Assembly (NCBI GenBank): GCA_049423065.1
Contig: JBMSQB010000011.1
Location: forward strand, 1 to 63,202
DNA length: 63,202 nucleotides
Source: SYIM01 sp041182885
GTDB lineage: Bacteria > Pseudomonadota > Gammaproteobacteria > Burkholderiales > Burkholderiaceae_E
Direction: 5' to 3'
Part shown: one piece after another, positions 40,521-49,005 of the stretch
Position numbering within the stretch: position 1 is the stretch's first letter
Layout: every line of letters begins with the position of its first letter
Translations under genes and position numbers: made by a program
Notes under the pieces: model-generated
The model's database searches: none
The model's input: only the letters and a program-made list of their open reading frames with translations
Told to the model about the DNA's origin: nothing

Positions 40521-42101
40521 GTGCTGGCTGACCGCTGGGATCACATCATCGTCGGGGCCGGCTCGGCTGGCTGCGTGCTGGCCAACCGGCTGGTGCGCGC
40601 CGGCCGCCGGGTCCTCCTGCTGGAGGCGGGCGGCCCGGATGGCGCGTTCTGGGTCAGACTGCCGGTCGGCTATTTCCGCACCATCTTCGATCAGCGGTTT
40701 GCGCGGCTCTTTGAAGTCGAGCCGCAGCCTGAGACCGGCGATCGCCGAATCATCTGGCCGCGCGGACGGATCGTGGGCGGGTCAAGCTCAATCAATGGCC
40801 TCATCTATATCCGCGGCCAGCATGCCGACTATGACGATTGGGCGCGTGCCGGTGCGACGGGCTGGTCGTATCGCGAGGTTCTGCCGTTCTTTCGCCGGTC
40901 CGAACGTTTCAACGGTTCGGTATCCGAGTACCACGGCACCGATGGCGAATTGGGCGTGTCCGAGTTGCGAAACGACGATCCGAGCTGTCTCGCGTGGCTC
41001 GAAGCCGCGCAGCAGTTCGGGCTGCCCGCCAATGCCGATTTCAACGCGCAGACCGATTACGGCGTGGGGCGTTATCAGTTGTCGATCCTGGGCCGCTGGC
41101 GCTGCAGTGCCTCGGTGGCGTTTCTGAAACCGGTGAGCGGGCATGCCGGACTCTCCGTCCGCACTGGCGTGCTGGTCTCGCGTGTTCTGTTCGAGGCGGG
41201 GCGTGCTGTCGGCGTGGAGGCACGCATCAACGGCGCGACCCACGAACTTCGCTGCGACGGCGATGTCATCCTGTCTGCGGGAAGCCTGCAGTCGCCGCAA
41301 CTGCTTCAACTGTCGGGCGTGGGTCCGGCCGATCATCTGCGTGCGCTGGGCATCCCGGTGGTTCATGACGCCCCCGAGGTGGGCGAGAACCTCCAGGATC
41401 ACTACCAGGCGAGAACCATCGTACGGTTGAAAGATCCGGTCTCGCTCAACAACCAGGTTCGCAGTCTTGCCGGTCTCACCCGAATGGGCTGGCAATGGCT
41501 GACCGATGCGCGTGGGCCGCTCACTGTCGGGGCGGGACAGGTGGGAGGGTTCGCCTGCTCCTCGCAGTCTCAGGGTGGGCGTGCCGATCTTCAGTTCAAT
41601 GTGATGCCGCTGTCGGTCGACAAACCCGGCACGCCGCTTCACGAGTTTCCCGGCTTTACCGTCTCGGTCTGCCAGTGCCGCCCCGACTCGACCGGATCGG
41701 TCCGGATTCGCAGCACCGATCCAACCGAGGCCCCCCGCATCACTGCCAACTATCTGCGCGAAGAGCGCGACCTGAAAACCCTGGTCGACGGGCTGCGGAT
41801 GTGCCGCGATATTTACCGGCAGCCGGCATTTGCTGGCCGGTGGGTCGAGGAAAAGCTTCCCGGGCAGGCCAGTCTGGAAGATTTTGCACGCCGGTTTGGC
41901 GGCACGGTGTTCCATCCGACCAGCACCTGCAGGATGGGCAGTGACGCACGGGCGGTGGTCGATCCGCAACTGCGCGTGCAGGGGGTTTCCGGCCTGCGGG
42001 TGATCGATGCCTCGGTGATGCCTCGCGTGGTGTCAGCCAACACCAACGCGGCAACCATCATGGTTGGTGAGCGCGGCGCGGCACTGATGCTTGGGGATTG
42101 A
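40521..42101 (+). CDS. GMC family FAD-dependent oxidoreductase (choline-dehydrogenase-like)
   Basis: This 526-residue flavoenzyme has the ADP-binding fold HIIVGAGSAGCVLANRLV, the GMC signature 1 region GGSSSINGLIYIRG, signature 2 GSLQSPQLLQLSGVGP, and a C-terminal HPTSTCRMG plus VSANTNAATIMVGERGA, where the catalytic His/Asn pair lies. It oxidises a primary or secondary alcohol to the carbonyl compound. The GTG start lies ten bases after the binding-protein stop. No signal peptide is seen, so oxidation occurs in the cytoplasm after import through the adjacent ABC system (inference). Confidence 0.92.
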   Translation: MLADRWDHIIVGAGSAGCVLANRLVRAGRRVLLLEAGGPDGAFWVRLPVGYFRTIFDQRFARLFEVEPQPETGDRRIIWPRGRIVGGSSSINGLIYIRGQHADYDDWARAGATGWSYREVLPFFRRSERFNGSVSEYHGTDGELGVSELRNDDPSCLAWLEAAQQFGLPANADFNAQTDYGVGRYQLSILGRWRCSASVAFLKPVSGHAGLSVRTGVLVSRVLFEAGRAVGVEARINGATHELRCDGDVILSAGSLQSPQLLQLSGVGPADHLRALGIPVVHDAPEVGENLQDHYQARTIVRLKDPVSLNNQVRSLAGLTRMGWQWLTDARGPLTVGAGQVGGFACSSQSQGGRADLQFNVMPLSVDKPGTPLHEFPGFTVSVCQCRPDSTGSVRIRSTDPTEAPRITANYLREERDLKTLVDGLRMCRDIYRQPAFAGRWVEEKLPGQASLEDFARRFGGTVFHPTSTCRMGSDARAVVDPQLRVQGVSGLRVIDASVMPRVVSANTNAATIMVGERGAALMLGD

Positions 42102-42133
42102 GCGCGCGCTGAGAGGTCATCACCGAGACCGGC

Positions 42134-43096
42134 TCACTCGGCCTTGATGCCCTGCTCCTTCACCACCTGACTGAACACCCTGATTTCGCGTGACACCAGC
42201 GCATCGAGATCGGCAGGTGGGCCCGCGACAATCGTGAGCCCCTGCGCCTCCAGCCGGCCACGCACATCGGACTCGGCCAGCGCAGCCGCTGCCGCGCCAT
42301 GCAGCCGTGCGATGACGGCTGCAGGGGTTCCGGCTGGCACGAACATGCCTACCCAGGTATCGGACTCGAAACCGGGGAACGCTTCGCCGATGGTGCCTAC
42401 TGCCGGCAGGAGGGTGCTGCGTGTGCGCGAAGTGATCGCGATCGGTTTGAGCCGCCCAGCCTTGATGTGCTGCATCATGCCGCCCAGCGTTCCGAGCACG
42501 GCGGGCACCTGGTTGCCGATCACGTCGGTCATCGCGGGGCCCGCGCCCTTGTAACCCACATGCGTGAGGGGCTGACCGCTCATCGATTGCAGGACAGCGC
42601 CGGCGAAATGCCCGGGTGAGCCCACGCCGCCCGTCGCATACTGACCGAAGCGTGCATCGCTTTTCGCAAGCGCGAGCCACTCCTGAAGGGTGTTGGCGGG
42701 TACCGAGGGGTGAACTGCGATGGCCTGCGGCAGGAGGCCCACCAGCGTGACGCCACGCAGCTCGCGCTCGGTGTCAAAGGGCAGTTTCGGGTTCATCGCC
42801 TGGTTGATGGAATGCGATGACACCGTGAACAGGACCGAGTATCCGTCGGGCGGCGCCTTGGCCACCAGTCCGGTTGCGATGACGCCGCCGCCGCCCGGCC
42901 GGTTCTCCACGACCACCGACTGGCCGAGCTTTTCGCCAAATTTGTCGCTGAGGGCTCGGGCTGCGGAATCGGCACCGCCGCCTGGTGCGAACGTGACGAT
43001 CAATCTGACTGGCTGCCGCTGCGGGAAATCCTGCGCGCTGGCATGCGAGAAGGGGACCACGGCCGAAACGACCGCGCACATCAGGGCCCTGAGCAT
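42134..43096 (-). CDS. Bug/TctC-family substrate-binding protein
   Basis: This 320-residue protein carries a Sec signal (MLRALMCAVVSAVVPFSHASAQ). The loops are VRLIVTFAPGGGADSAARAL, SVVVENRPGGGGVIATG and PDGYSVLFTVS; VTFAPGGGAD and the extra Gly in loop 2 are minor variants. GGAGACGTTCGTG precedes the ATG; an upstream ATG ten codons earlier lacks a ribosome site. It is convergent with the GMC oxidoreductase gene and divergent from the photolyase gene, so it appears to be a single-gene unit. Confidence 0.92.
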   Translation of the reverse strand: MLRALMCAVVSAVVPFSHASAQDFPQRQPVRLIVTFAPGGGADSAARALSDKFGEKLGQSVVVENRPGGGGVIATGLVAKAPPDGYSVLFTVSSHSINQAMNPKLPFDTERELRGVTLVGLLPQAIAVHPSVPANTLQEWLALAKSDARFGQYATGGVGSPGHFAGAVLQSMSGQPLTHVGYKGAGPAMTDVIGNQVPAVLGTLGGMMQHIKAGRLKPIAITSRTRSTLLPAVGTIGEAFPGFESDTWVGMFVPAGTPAAVIARLHGAAAAALAESDVRGRLEAQGLTIVAGPPADLDALVSREIRVFSQVVKEQGIKAE

Positions 43097-43318
43097 CACG
43101 AACGTCTCCTTACCATGGCTTCGCACCGACCGGTCTGGCGGCTGGCTGGCGATGGCGCAGTCTGTTCACACCGGCGGGCATTGTCAACGCCGAAGAGCCC
43201 GAGGGGGGCAGCCCAGGCGTTTTCGAGCAAGGCCCTTGCCGGACAGGGAATTGAACCTCAAGCCGTTGATTGCCCGGCCACAATTGCATCCCGTTCATCG
43301 TCTGCAGTCTGCTCGACC

Positions 43319-44872
43319 TTGGATTCATCCCCGCTACAGATCGTCTGGTTCAAGCGCGACCTGCGCCTGCACGACCACCCCGCGCTCGTTGCGGCGGCTG
43401 CGCGGGGGCCGGTGCTGGGTCTGGTGGTCTTCGAGCCTTCACTCTGGGCGTTGCCCGATGCGAGCGGGCGGCATGCGGCCTTTTACGCCGACAGCCTCCA
43501 CGATCTGCTGCGTGCGGCACGAACGGTCAACCTGCCGATGATGGTGGAGGCGGCCGAGATGCCGGAACTCCTCGAGCGTCTGCGCCACTCAGTTGGCAGC
43601 TTTGTGCTTCACAGTCATGAGGAAACCGGCAACTGGGCAAGCTTTCAGCGCGATCGTGCGGTGCTCGCCTGGTGTCGCACACACCACATCGACTGGCATC
43701 AGTTGCCGCAGAACGGTGTGGTGCGCGCGCTCGGATCGCGCGACGATTGGTCGCGATTGCACGATGCCCGGATGTCGGCGCCGGTACTCGCACCACCGCG
43801 GTTCGTCGCGCTGCCGGCCCGCGTTGTGAGTGGCCTTTCCGGTGCGCTGTCGTCGAGCGCTGCGGCAGCCGCGCTCCGGCCGTGGCGGGCGCTTGCCGAC
43901 ACCGATCCCTGCCCCGGTCGCCAGCAGGGCGGCCGCGAACAGGGGCTCGAACTGCTCAGGACGTTTCTCGCTGGACGGGGAGCCTCCTATCGTCTGCATA
44001 TGAGCAGTCCTGGGACGGCAGAGCACTCATGCTCCCGATTGTCAGCGCATCTCGCCTGGGGCACGTTGTCGGTACGCGAAGTGCTTGCCTCGCTATGGCG
44101 CGCGCGCTCCCATTGGCAGCTGGAAAATGGTCATCCCCAGCAGCGTTCCATGCTTGCGAGCCTCAAGAGCTTCGAGAGTCGCCTGCACTGGCGCTGCCAC
44201 TTCATGCAGAAGCTCGAGTCCGAACCCGAACTCGAGTTCCGATGTCTGCACCCCGCCACGCGCGGTCTGCGCAATGAGGGTGCGCTGAGCGCGCTCGAGT
44301 CCGCGCGCCTGGCGGCCTGGCGAGAAGGGCGGACGGGGTTTGCATTCGTGGACGCCTGCATGCGTTCTCTCGCGTCCACCGGCTGGATCAACTTTCGCAT
44401 GCGCGCGATGCTCACCTCGTTTGCGAGCCAGCATCTATGGCTCCACTGGAAACTGACCGGCGAGCATCTGGCGCGGCTCTACACCGACTATGAGCCAGGC
44501 ATTCACTGGCCGCAGATCCAGATGCAAAGCGGCACCACCGGCATCAACACGATCCGTATTTACAACCCCGAGAAGCAGCGTCAGGATCAGGACCCACACG
44601 GCGAATTCGTGGCCCGCTGGGTGCCCGAGCACGCAACCGCCGCCTACCCTGCGCCCATCGTTGATCATCTGGAGGCGGCGCGCCTTGCGCGTGATCGCCT
44701 TTGGAGCCTGAGAAACGATGCGGACTCACAGGATGCTGCGCGACAGATTTTCCAGAAGCACGGCAGCCGCAACCCGGCGCGCGAGGGTGTGAGGCGCCCG
44801 CGCGTCTCGGCAACAGCCAACCCGGCGACAGCCGAGCCGGCAGTCTGCAAACAGCAGACGCTTGATTTCTGA
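43319..44872 (+). CDS. Deoxyribodipyrimidine photolyase/cryptochrome family protein
   Basis: The N-terminal half opens with LQIVWFKRDLRLHDHPALVAAA, the strand-1 motif of the photolyase antenna domain. The C-terminal half has the FAD/DNA-binding segment LSAHLAWGTLSVREVL, the FVDACMRSLASTGWINFRMRAML helix and YEPGIHWPQIQMQSGTTGINTIRIYNPEKQ. It repairs UV-induced pyrimidine dimers with light (family role); cryptochrome-like signalling cannot be excluded. No ATG fits: the TTG at 43319 (517 residues) gives the family-like N-terminus, while the upstream ATG at 43115 would add 68 residues without similarity. The tail after residue 470 is Ala/Arg/Pro-rich and probably disordered. Bases 43097-43318 hold no other recognisable feature. 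Confidence 0.87.
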   Translation: MDSSPLQIVWFKRDLRLHDHPALVAAAARGPVLGLVVFEPSLWALPDASGRHAAFYADSLHDLLRAARTVNLPMMVEAAEMPELLERLRHSVGSFVLHSHEETGNWASFQRDRAVLAWCRTHHIDWHQLPQNGVVRALGSRDDWSRLHDARMSAPVLAPPRFVALPARVVSGLSGALSSSAAAAALRPWRALADTDPCPGRQQGGREQGLELLRTFLAGRGASYRLHMSSPGTAEHSCSRLSAHLAWGTLSVREVLASLWRARSHWQLENGHPQQRSMLASLKSFESRLHWRCHFMQKLESEPELEFRCLHPATRGLRNEGALSALESARLAAWREGRTGFAFVDACMRSLASTGWINFRMRAMLTSFASQHLWLHWKLTGEHLARLYTDYEPGIHWPQIQMQSGTTGINTIRIYNPEKQRQDQDPHGEFVARWVPEHATAAYPAPIVDHLEAARLARDRLWSLRNDADSQDAARQIFQKHGSRNPAREGVRRPRVSATANPATAEPAVCKQQTLDF

Positions 44873-44885
44873 GCGGTATGCGCTG

Positions 44886-46763
44886 CTAGGCCGGCTCTTT
44901 CAGCGGGGCCATCTTCTGCGACACCACCACGATCGCGAGAAGCGCAAGGCCGATCATGTCTGTGATGGAACCGGGCTTGATCAGGGCCAGCGCTGCGACA
45001 ACCAGCAGCACCCGTTGCCACATCCTCGTGGGGCCCACGAACCAGCCGAAGAGGCCTCCGGCCAGCGCGATGACGCCGATGGTGGCCGAACCCACGGCAA
45101 GAAGCACCTGGAACCACTGCGTGCTCCAGTCTTGCACGATCAGAAGGATTGATGGCTCATACACGAACATGAAGGGCACGATATATGCGGGAGCGGCTGC
45201 GCGCATGGCGGCAAAGCCCGCGGCCCACATGCTGGTCTTGGCGAGCCCTGCTGCCGCGAAAACTGCCAGCGCCACGGGCGGCGTGATGGCCGACAGAATG
45301 GCGAAATAGAGCGCGAACATATGGGCCGCCGGCGTGACCGCGCCGAGCTTGATGATTGCAGGCACCAGTAGCGACACCATCACGATGTAGGCCGGGGTGG
45401 TGGGCATGCCCATGCCCAGAATGATGCCTGCAATGGCAGTGAGCAGCAGAGCAAGAAAGAGCGCGTCCTTTGCCAGTCCGATCACCGCCTGCGTGAATTC
45501 AATGCCCAGACCGGTGATTGTGACGCTGCCGATCACCAGGCCCGCGCACGCGCATGCCATCGCCACCGCAAGCGTGTTGCGAGCGCCGTCGTTGAGCGCC
45601 TCGAAAACCGTACGCCAGCTGATGTCGGCACGCGTGCTCGCGCGAAGCAGCGCGAGGGGTATGCAAAAGAGTGCGCCCGCAAGCGCGCAGAGCGGCGCGG
45701 AGTAGCCTGCGGTCAATCCGATCAGCACGATGAGTATCGGGATGAACAGGTGTCCACGGTCGCGCATGACCGTACCGAACCTGGGAAGCTCCGACTTGGG
45801 CACGCCGGCAAGCTTGTAGCGCCTGGCCTCAAAATGCACCGCTGCAAACACCGACACGTAGTAAAGGAGTGCGGGGATGAGTGCCCACAACGCGACCTGG
45901 GCATAGGGGACGGCGAGGAACTCGGCCATCACGAAGGCGGCAGCCCCCATGATGGGCGGCATCAGTTGCCCGCCAGTGGAGGCAACCGACTCGACCGCCG
46001 CGGCAAAGGAGGGACGAAAGCCGGTGCGCTTCATGAGCGGAATCGTGATGGGACCATCAACCATCACGTTGGCGACTGCACTGCCCGACACGGTACCGAA
46101 CAGTGATGAACTGATCACGGCAACCTTGCCCGGGCCGCCCGCGCTGCTGCCGGTGAGCGACATGGAAAAATCCATGAAGAGTTGCCCGGTGCCGCTTCGC
46201 TCCATGAAGGAGCCGAACAATACGAACAACATCACGTAGGACGCCGACACACCAAGCGTTGAACCGAAGATGCCCTCGGTGGAGAAATAGAGCTGTTCCA
46301 TCAGAACGGGAATCTTCACCTGGGTGAAGATCGCCGCATAGGCGATGAACACGATGGCGGTGAGCGGCAGTGCCCAGCCGATGACTCGCCGTGTACCTTC
46401 GAGAACCATCAGCACTGCAACGACGGTCCAGAACTTGTCTGCCCAGGTGAGCTCGTCGATATAGAGAATGCGGCTGGTGAAGTAATCGTAGTTGATGAAG
46501 ATGTGCAGCACGGCGCCGCAGGAAAGCGCGAGCAGGAGCAGATCAAACAACCGGCCGGGCAGGCTCTCGCGCCGGACGCTGGGATAAAGCAGGAACACCA
46601 GTCCCATGGCGAACATGAGGTGAATGCCGCGGAATATCACTGCATCGGGCGGTCCGAAGGCCGCGGTGTAAATGTGATAGACCGACATTGCGATGGCAAG
46701 CGTTGACACCACCGCACGAAGGACGCTTCCCGAAGGAAGCGCTGCTGCCTGTTCGTCAGACAT
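44886..46763 (-). CDS. TRAP-TAXI fused 4TM/12TM permease
   Basis: This 625-residue fusion of DctQ-like (first about 170 residues) and DctM-like parts has the DctM signatures YVMLFVLFGSFMERSGTGQLFMDF, SGSAVANVMVDGPITIPLMKRTG, TGGQLMPPIMGAAAFVMAEF and GMGMPTTPAYIVMVSLLVPA. It ends shortly after the last helix, unlike the 861-residue fusion at 9232 which carries a C-terminal soluble domain. The binding-protein gene lies 48 bases upstream on the same strand, separated by a stem-loop. It uses an ion gradient to import the TAXI ligand. Confidence 0.93.
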   Translation of the reverse strand: MSDEQAAALPSGSVLRAVVSTLAIAMSVYHIYTAAFGPPDAVIFRGIHLMFAMGLVFLLYPSVRRESLPGRLFDLLLLALSCGAVLHIFINYDYFTSRILYIDELTWADKFWTVVAVLMVLEGTRRVIGWALPLTAIVFIAYAAIFTQVKIPVLMEQLYFSTEGIFGSTLGVSASYVMLFVLFGSFMERSGTGQLFMDFSMSLTGSSAGGPGKVAVISSSLFGTVSGSAVANVMVDGPITIPLMKRTGFRPSFAAAVESVASTGGQLMPPIMGAAAFVMAEFLAVPYAQVALWALIPALLYYVSVFAAVHFEARRYKLAGVPKSELPRFGTVMRDRGHLFIPILIVLIGLTAGYSAPLCALAGALFCIPLALLRASTRADISWRTVFEALNDGARNTLAVAMACACAGLVIGSVTITGLGIEFTQAVIGLAKDALFLALLLTAIAGIILGMGMPTTPAYIVMVSLLVPAIIKLGAVTPAAHMFALYFAILSAITPPVALAVFAAAGLAKTSMWAAGFAAMRAAAPAYIVPFMFVYEPSILLIVQDWSTQWFQVLLAVGSATIGVIALAGGLFGWFVGPTRMWQRVLLVVAALALIKPGSITDMIGLALLAIVVVSQKMAPLKEPA

Positions 46764-46774
46764 CAGAGCTCCGT

Positions 46775-46800
46775 GAGCAGGCGCGGCAAAGCGCCCGCTC
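46775..46800 (-). other. Intercistronic stem-loop between TAXI binding protein and permease genes
   Basis: On the minus strand GAGCGGGCGC and GCGCCTGCTC pair over ten bases (nine Watson-Crick plus one G-U) around the loop TTTGCC. It fills most of the 48-base gap between the two genes and has no U-tract. It resembles in position the stem-loop of the first TAXI operon. Confidence 0.65.
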
Positions 46801-46811
46801 GTCGTGACCGA

Positions 46812-47759
46812 TCAGCGTGCGCCCGCCTCGCGGTAGAACTTCTCCGCGCCCGGGTGCAGCGGTACGCCGATGTCGGCGGCCATCATCCTGGGCGTGAGCC
46901 CGGTGATCGGCTTGACTACGGCCGCCATGTCGCCGACATGGGTTGCCATGACCTTGGTCATGGTGTAGGCCGTCGCCTCGGGCAGGTCACAGGACACCAC
47001 CACGTGGGTGAGGTAGGCAATGACAGGCACGTCCTCGTTCTGCTTCGGATAGGTGCCGGCCTTGATGATCTGCCGCGTATAGCCAGGATTTGCCTTGGAC
47101 AGTTCGGCCATCGTCTTGTCGTCGACCGGTACCATCTTGATGTCGCGCGCACTCGCCAGATCCATGACGCTCGATGCGGGGGCGGTGGTGCCCAGCGTGA
47201 AGACATGCGCGTGACCGTCCTTCAGCATGGATACCGCATCGGTATAGCTCGCCTGGAAACTCGCGCGACCCAGCTTCTTGTAGTCGAGGCCGTTCAGTTC
47301 GAGCACTGTGGCGGTGAGCACCTCGGCGGTGTTGCCGCGTGGCTGCGTCACCAGCGACTTGCCGGCCAGGTCGCGAAATGAATTGATCTTCGCGTCGGCG
47401 AGTGCCACCACCTGAAAATATTGCGGATAGAGATTGGCGAGCTGGCAGACCTTGGTGACCTTCTTCGGGTAGGGCTTGTTGCCGGCGATGCCGTCGAAGG
47501 TGGTTGACGAGTTGGCCATGCCGATATGAGCCTTGCTTTCATCGATGCCGCGCACATTGCTGATGCCCGCGCCTGGCGTGGTCTGAATCTGCAGGCCCGG
47601 GATGGCTTTCTCCCAGAGGCCCTTCAGGGCGCCGCCAAGCGGAATCCAGGCGCCGCCCTGTGGCCCGGTCATGAAAGTGAGCTGTTGGGCGCTGACGGCG
47701 CCCGAGCCGAGGCCGGCCACCAGTGCGGCGAGGGCGCTCCATTTGCGAAAGCAGGTCAT
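46812..47759 (-). CDS. TAXI-family TRAP transporter solute-binding protein
   Basis: This 315-residue periplasmic protein has a Sec signal (WSALAALVAGLGSGAVSAQ). The TAXI opening is LTFMTGPQGGAWIPLGGALKGLWEKAIPGLQ, then TPGAGISNVRGIDESKAHIGMANSS. The GPQGGxWxPxGG motif marks a different TAXI branch from the GTGGVTGVYY type at 8175, so the two transporters probably carry different ligands. GGAGACC precedes the ATG. It is transcribed divergently from the Bug gene at 47928. Confidence 0.92.
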   Translation of the reverse strand: MTCFRKWSALAALVAGLGSGAVSAQQLTFMTGPQGGAWIPLGGALKGLWEKAIPGLQIQTTPGAGISNVRGIDESKAHIGMANSSTTFDGIAGNKPYPKKVTKVCQLANLYPQYFQVVALADAKINSFRDLAGKSLVTQPRGNTAEVLTATVLELNGLDYKKLGRASFQASYTDAVSMLKDGHAHVFTLGTTAPASSVMDLASARDIKMVPVDDKTMAELSKANPGYTRQIIKAGTYPKQNEDVPVIAYLTHVVVSCDLPEATAYTMTKVMATHVGDMAAVVKPITGLTPRMMAADIGVPLHPGAEKFYREAGAR

Positions 47760-47927
47760 CGGGGTCTCCTTGGTTGGCGGATCAATCGTCGGTTGACGGG
47801 TCGCTCTGCCAACATGATAGTCCTCGGGTAGCCAGTTGATAACCCCTGCCGGAATCGGACTGGCGGTTCGACAGCCAATGCCAATACCGCCTACGATCCA
47901 GATTCAGTGAGACCAAGAGGAAGACCC

Positions 47928-48911
47928 ATGATGCGATTAGTATCCGTCGTCCGAGGTATCGCCGCGCTGGGCCTGGCTGTGTCCGCGTGTCATGCCCTCG
48001 CCCAGGAATGGCCAACGAAGCCGGTGCGATTCATCAATCCATTCGGCGCAGGCGGTTTGATCGACACCATCGTCGCGGCAACGCGACCCGGTATCGAGGC
48101 GCGCCTGAAGCAACCCATGGTGGTCGAGAACCGCACAGGTGGAGGCGGGCAGATTGGCATGCAGGCGATTGCGCTGTCGGCGCCCGATGGCTACACGTTT
48201 GGCATCGTGCCTTCCAACACGATGGTGATCAGCCAGTTCCTGTTCAAGTCTTCGCTGGATCCGCTTCGGGATTTCGTACCGGTTACGGTGCTGGTCGACG
48301 TGCCACTCCTGCTCGCAGTCACCGCCAAACATCCTGCGCGAACGGTGGGCGAGTTTCTCGCCGATCTCAAGGCCAACCCGGGAAAACTGAACTTCGGATC
48401 ACCCGGACGCGGCACGCCCCCGCATCTGGCGGGCGAGATGCTGATCCGCAGCCTCGGCTTGTCTGCGGTTCACATCCCATATAAGGGCGGCCATGATTCA
48501 GCGCTTGCGCTTGCCACCAACGAGGTCCAGTTCATGGTGATTGCGCAGGCCTCGCTCGCCGGGCAAATTACCGCGGGGATGGTGAGGCCGCTCGCCGTGG
48601 CCTCGAAGGAGCGGCTGCAAAGCCTTCCCGACCTGCCCACCTTCGAACAGGCTGGGCACGCCGATCTGCAGAAAATCATTCCGAGGAACTGGTGGGGGGT
48701 GATCGCGCCCAAGGGCACCCCCCCGGCCATCGTCAACCGCGTCGCCGACGAATTCCGGCAGAGCATCGCCGAACCCGATGCGCAGCGCCGCATCAAGGCG
48801 GTCGGGCTTGAAACGGTGGGGTCCACGCCTGCGCAGTTCGCAGCGCAGTTGCCGGACGAGGCGCGCCGCTGGGGCGAATTGATCCGCAGCATGGATCTGG
48901 CGGCTCAGTAG
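47928..48911 (+). CDS. Bug/TctC-family substrate-binding protein
   Basis: This 327-residue protein has a Sec signal (LVSVVRGIAALGLAVSACHALAQ). The loop-1 motif is VRFINPFGAGGLIDTIVAAT, with INPFGAGG instead of IVPFxPGG, and loop 2 is MVVENRTGGGGQIGMQ. PDGYTFGIVPSN follows. Two consecutive ATGs exist; the first follows GAGGAAGA and is used. A Cys in SACHALAQ precedes the predicted cleavage site but does not form a good lipobox. No membrane partner is adjacent. Confidence 0.9.
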   Translation: MMRLVSVVRGIAALGLAVSACHALAQEWPTKPVRFINPFGAGGLIDTIVAATRPGIEARLKQPMVVENRTGGGGQIGMQAIALSAPDGYTFGIVPSNTMVISQFLFKSSLDPLRDFVPVTVLVDVPLLLAVTAKHPARTVGEFLADLKANPGKLNFGSPGRGTPPHLAGEMLIRSLGLSAVHIPYKGGHDSALALATNEVQFMVIAQASLAGQITAGMVRPLAVASKERLQSLPDLPTFEQAGHADLQKIIPRNWWGVIAPKGTPPAIVNRVADEFRQSIAEPDAQRRIKAVGLETVGSTPAQFAAQLPDEARRWGELIRSMDLAAQ

Positions 48912-48946
48912 GCCGGGTTCACCTGCCCCCGCGCGCTGGCCGCCCG

Positions 48947-49005
48947 GTTGGCGTGCGGCCTCAGTTGGCGTGCGGCCTCAGTTGACGTGCTGCCTCAGTT
49001 GGCGG
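48947..49005. repeat. 17-bp tandem repeat that duplicates a stop codon
   Basis: The unit GTTGGCGTGCGGCCTCA occurs at 48947-48963 and 48964-48980 exactly, at 48981-48997 with two mismatches, and partially at 48998-49005. On the minus strand each unit contains AACTGA, so the terminal Asn-stop of the acyl-CoA synthetase gene is repeated three times. The arrangement looks like slippage copies of the gene end. Confidence 0.8.

Noticed and set aside
48947..49005. Direct repeats considered as an attachment site or CRISPR
   Set aside because: Contiguous 17-bp copies without spacers, no tRNA or integrase nearby; better explained by slippage at the gene end.
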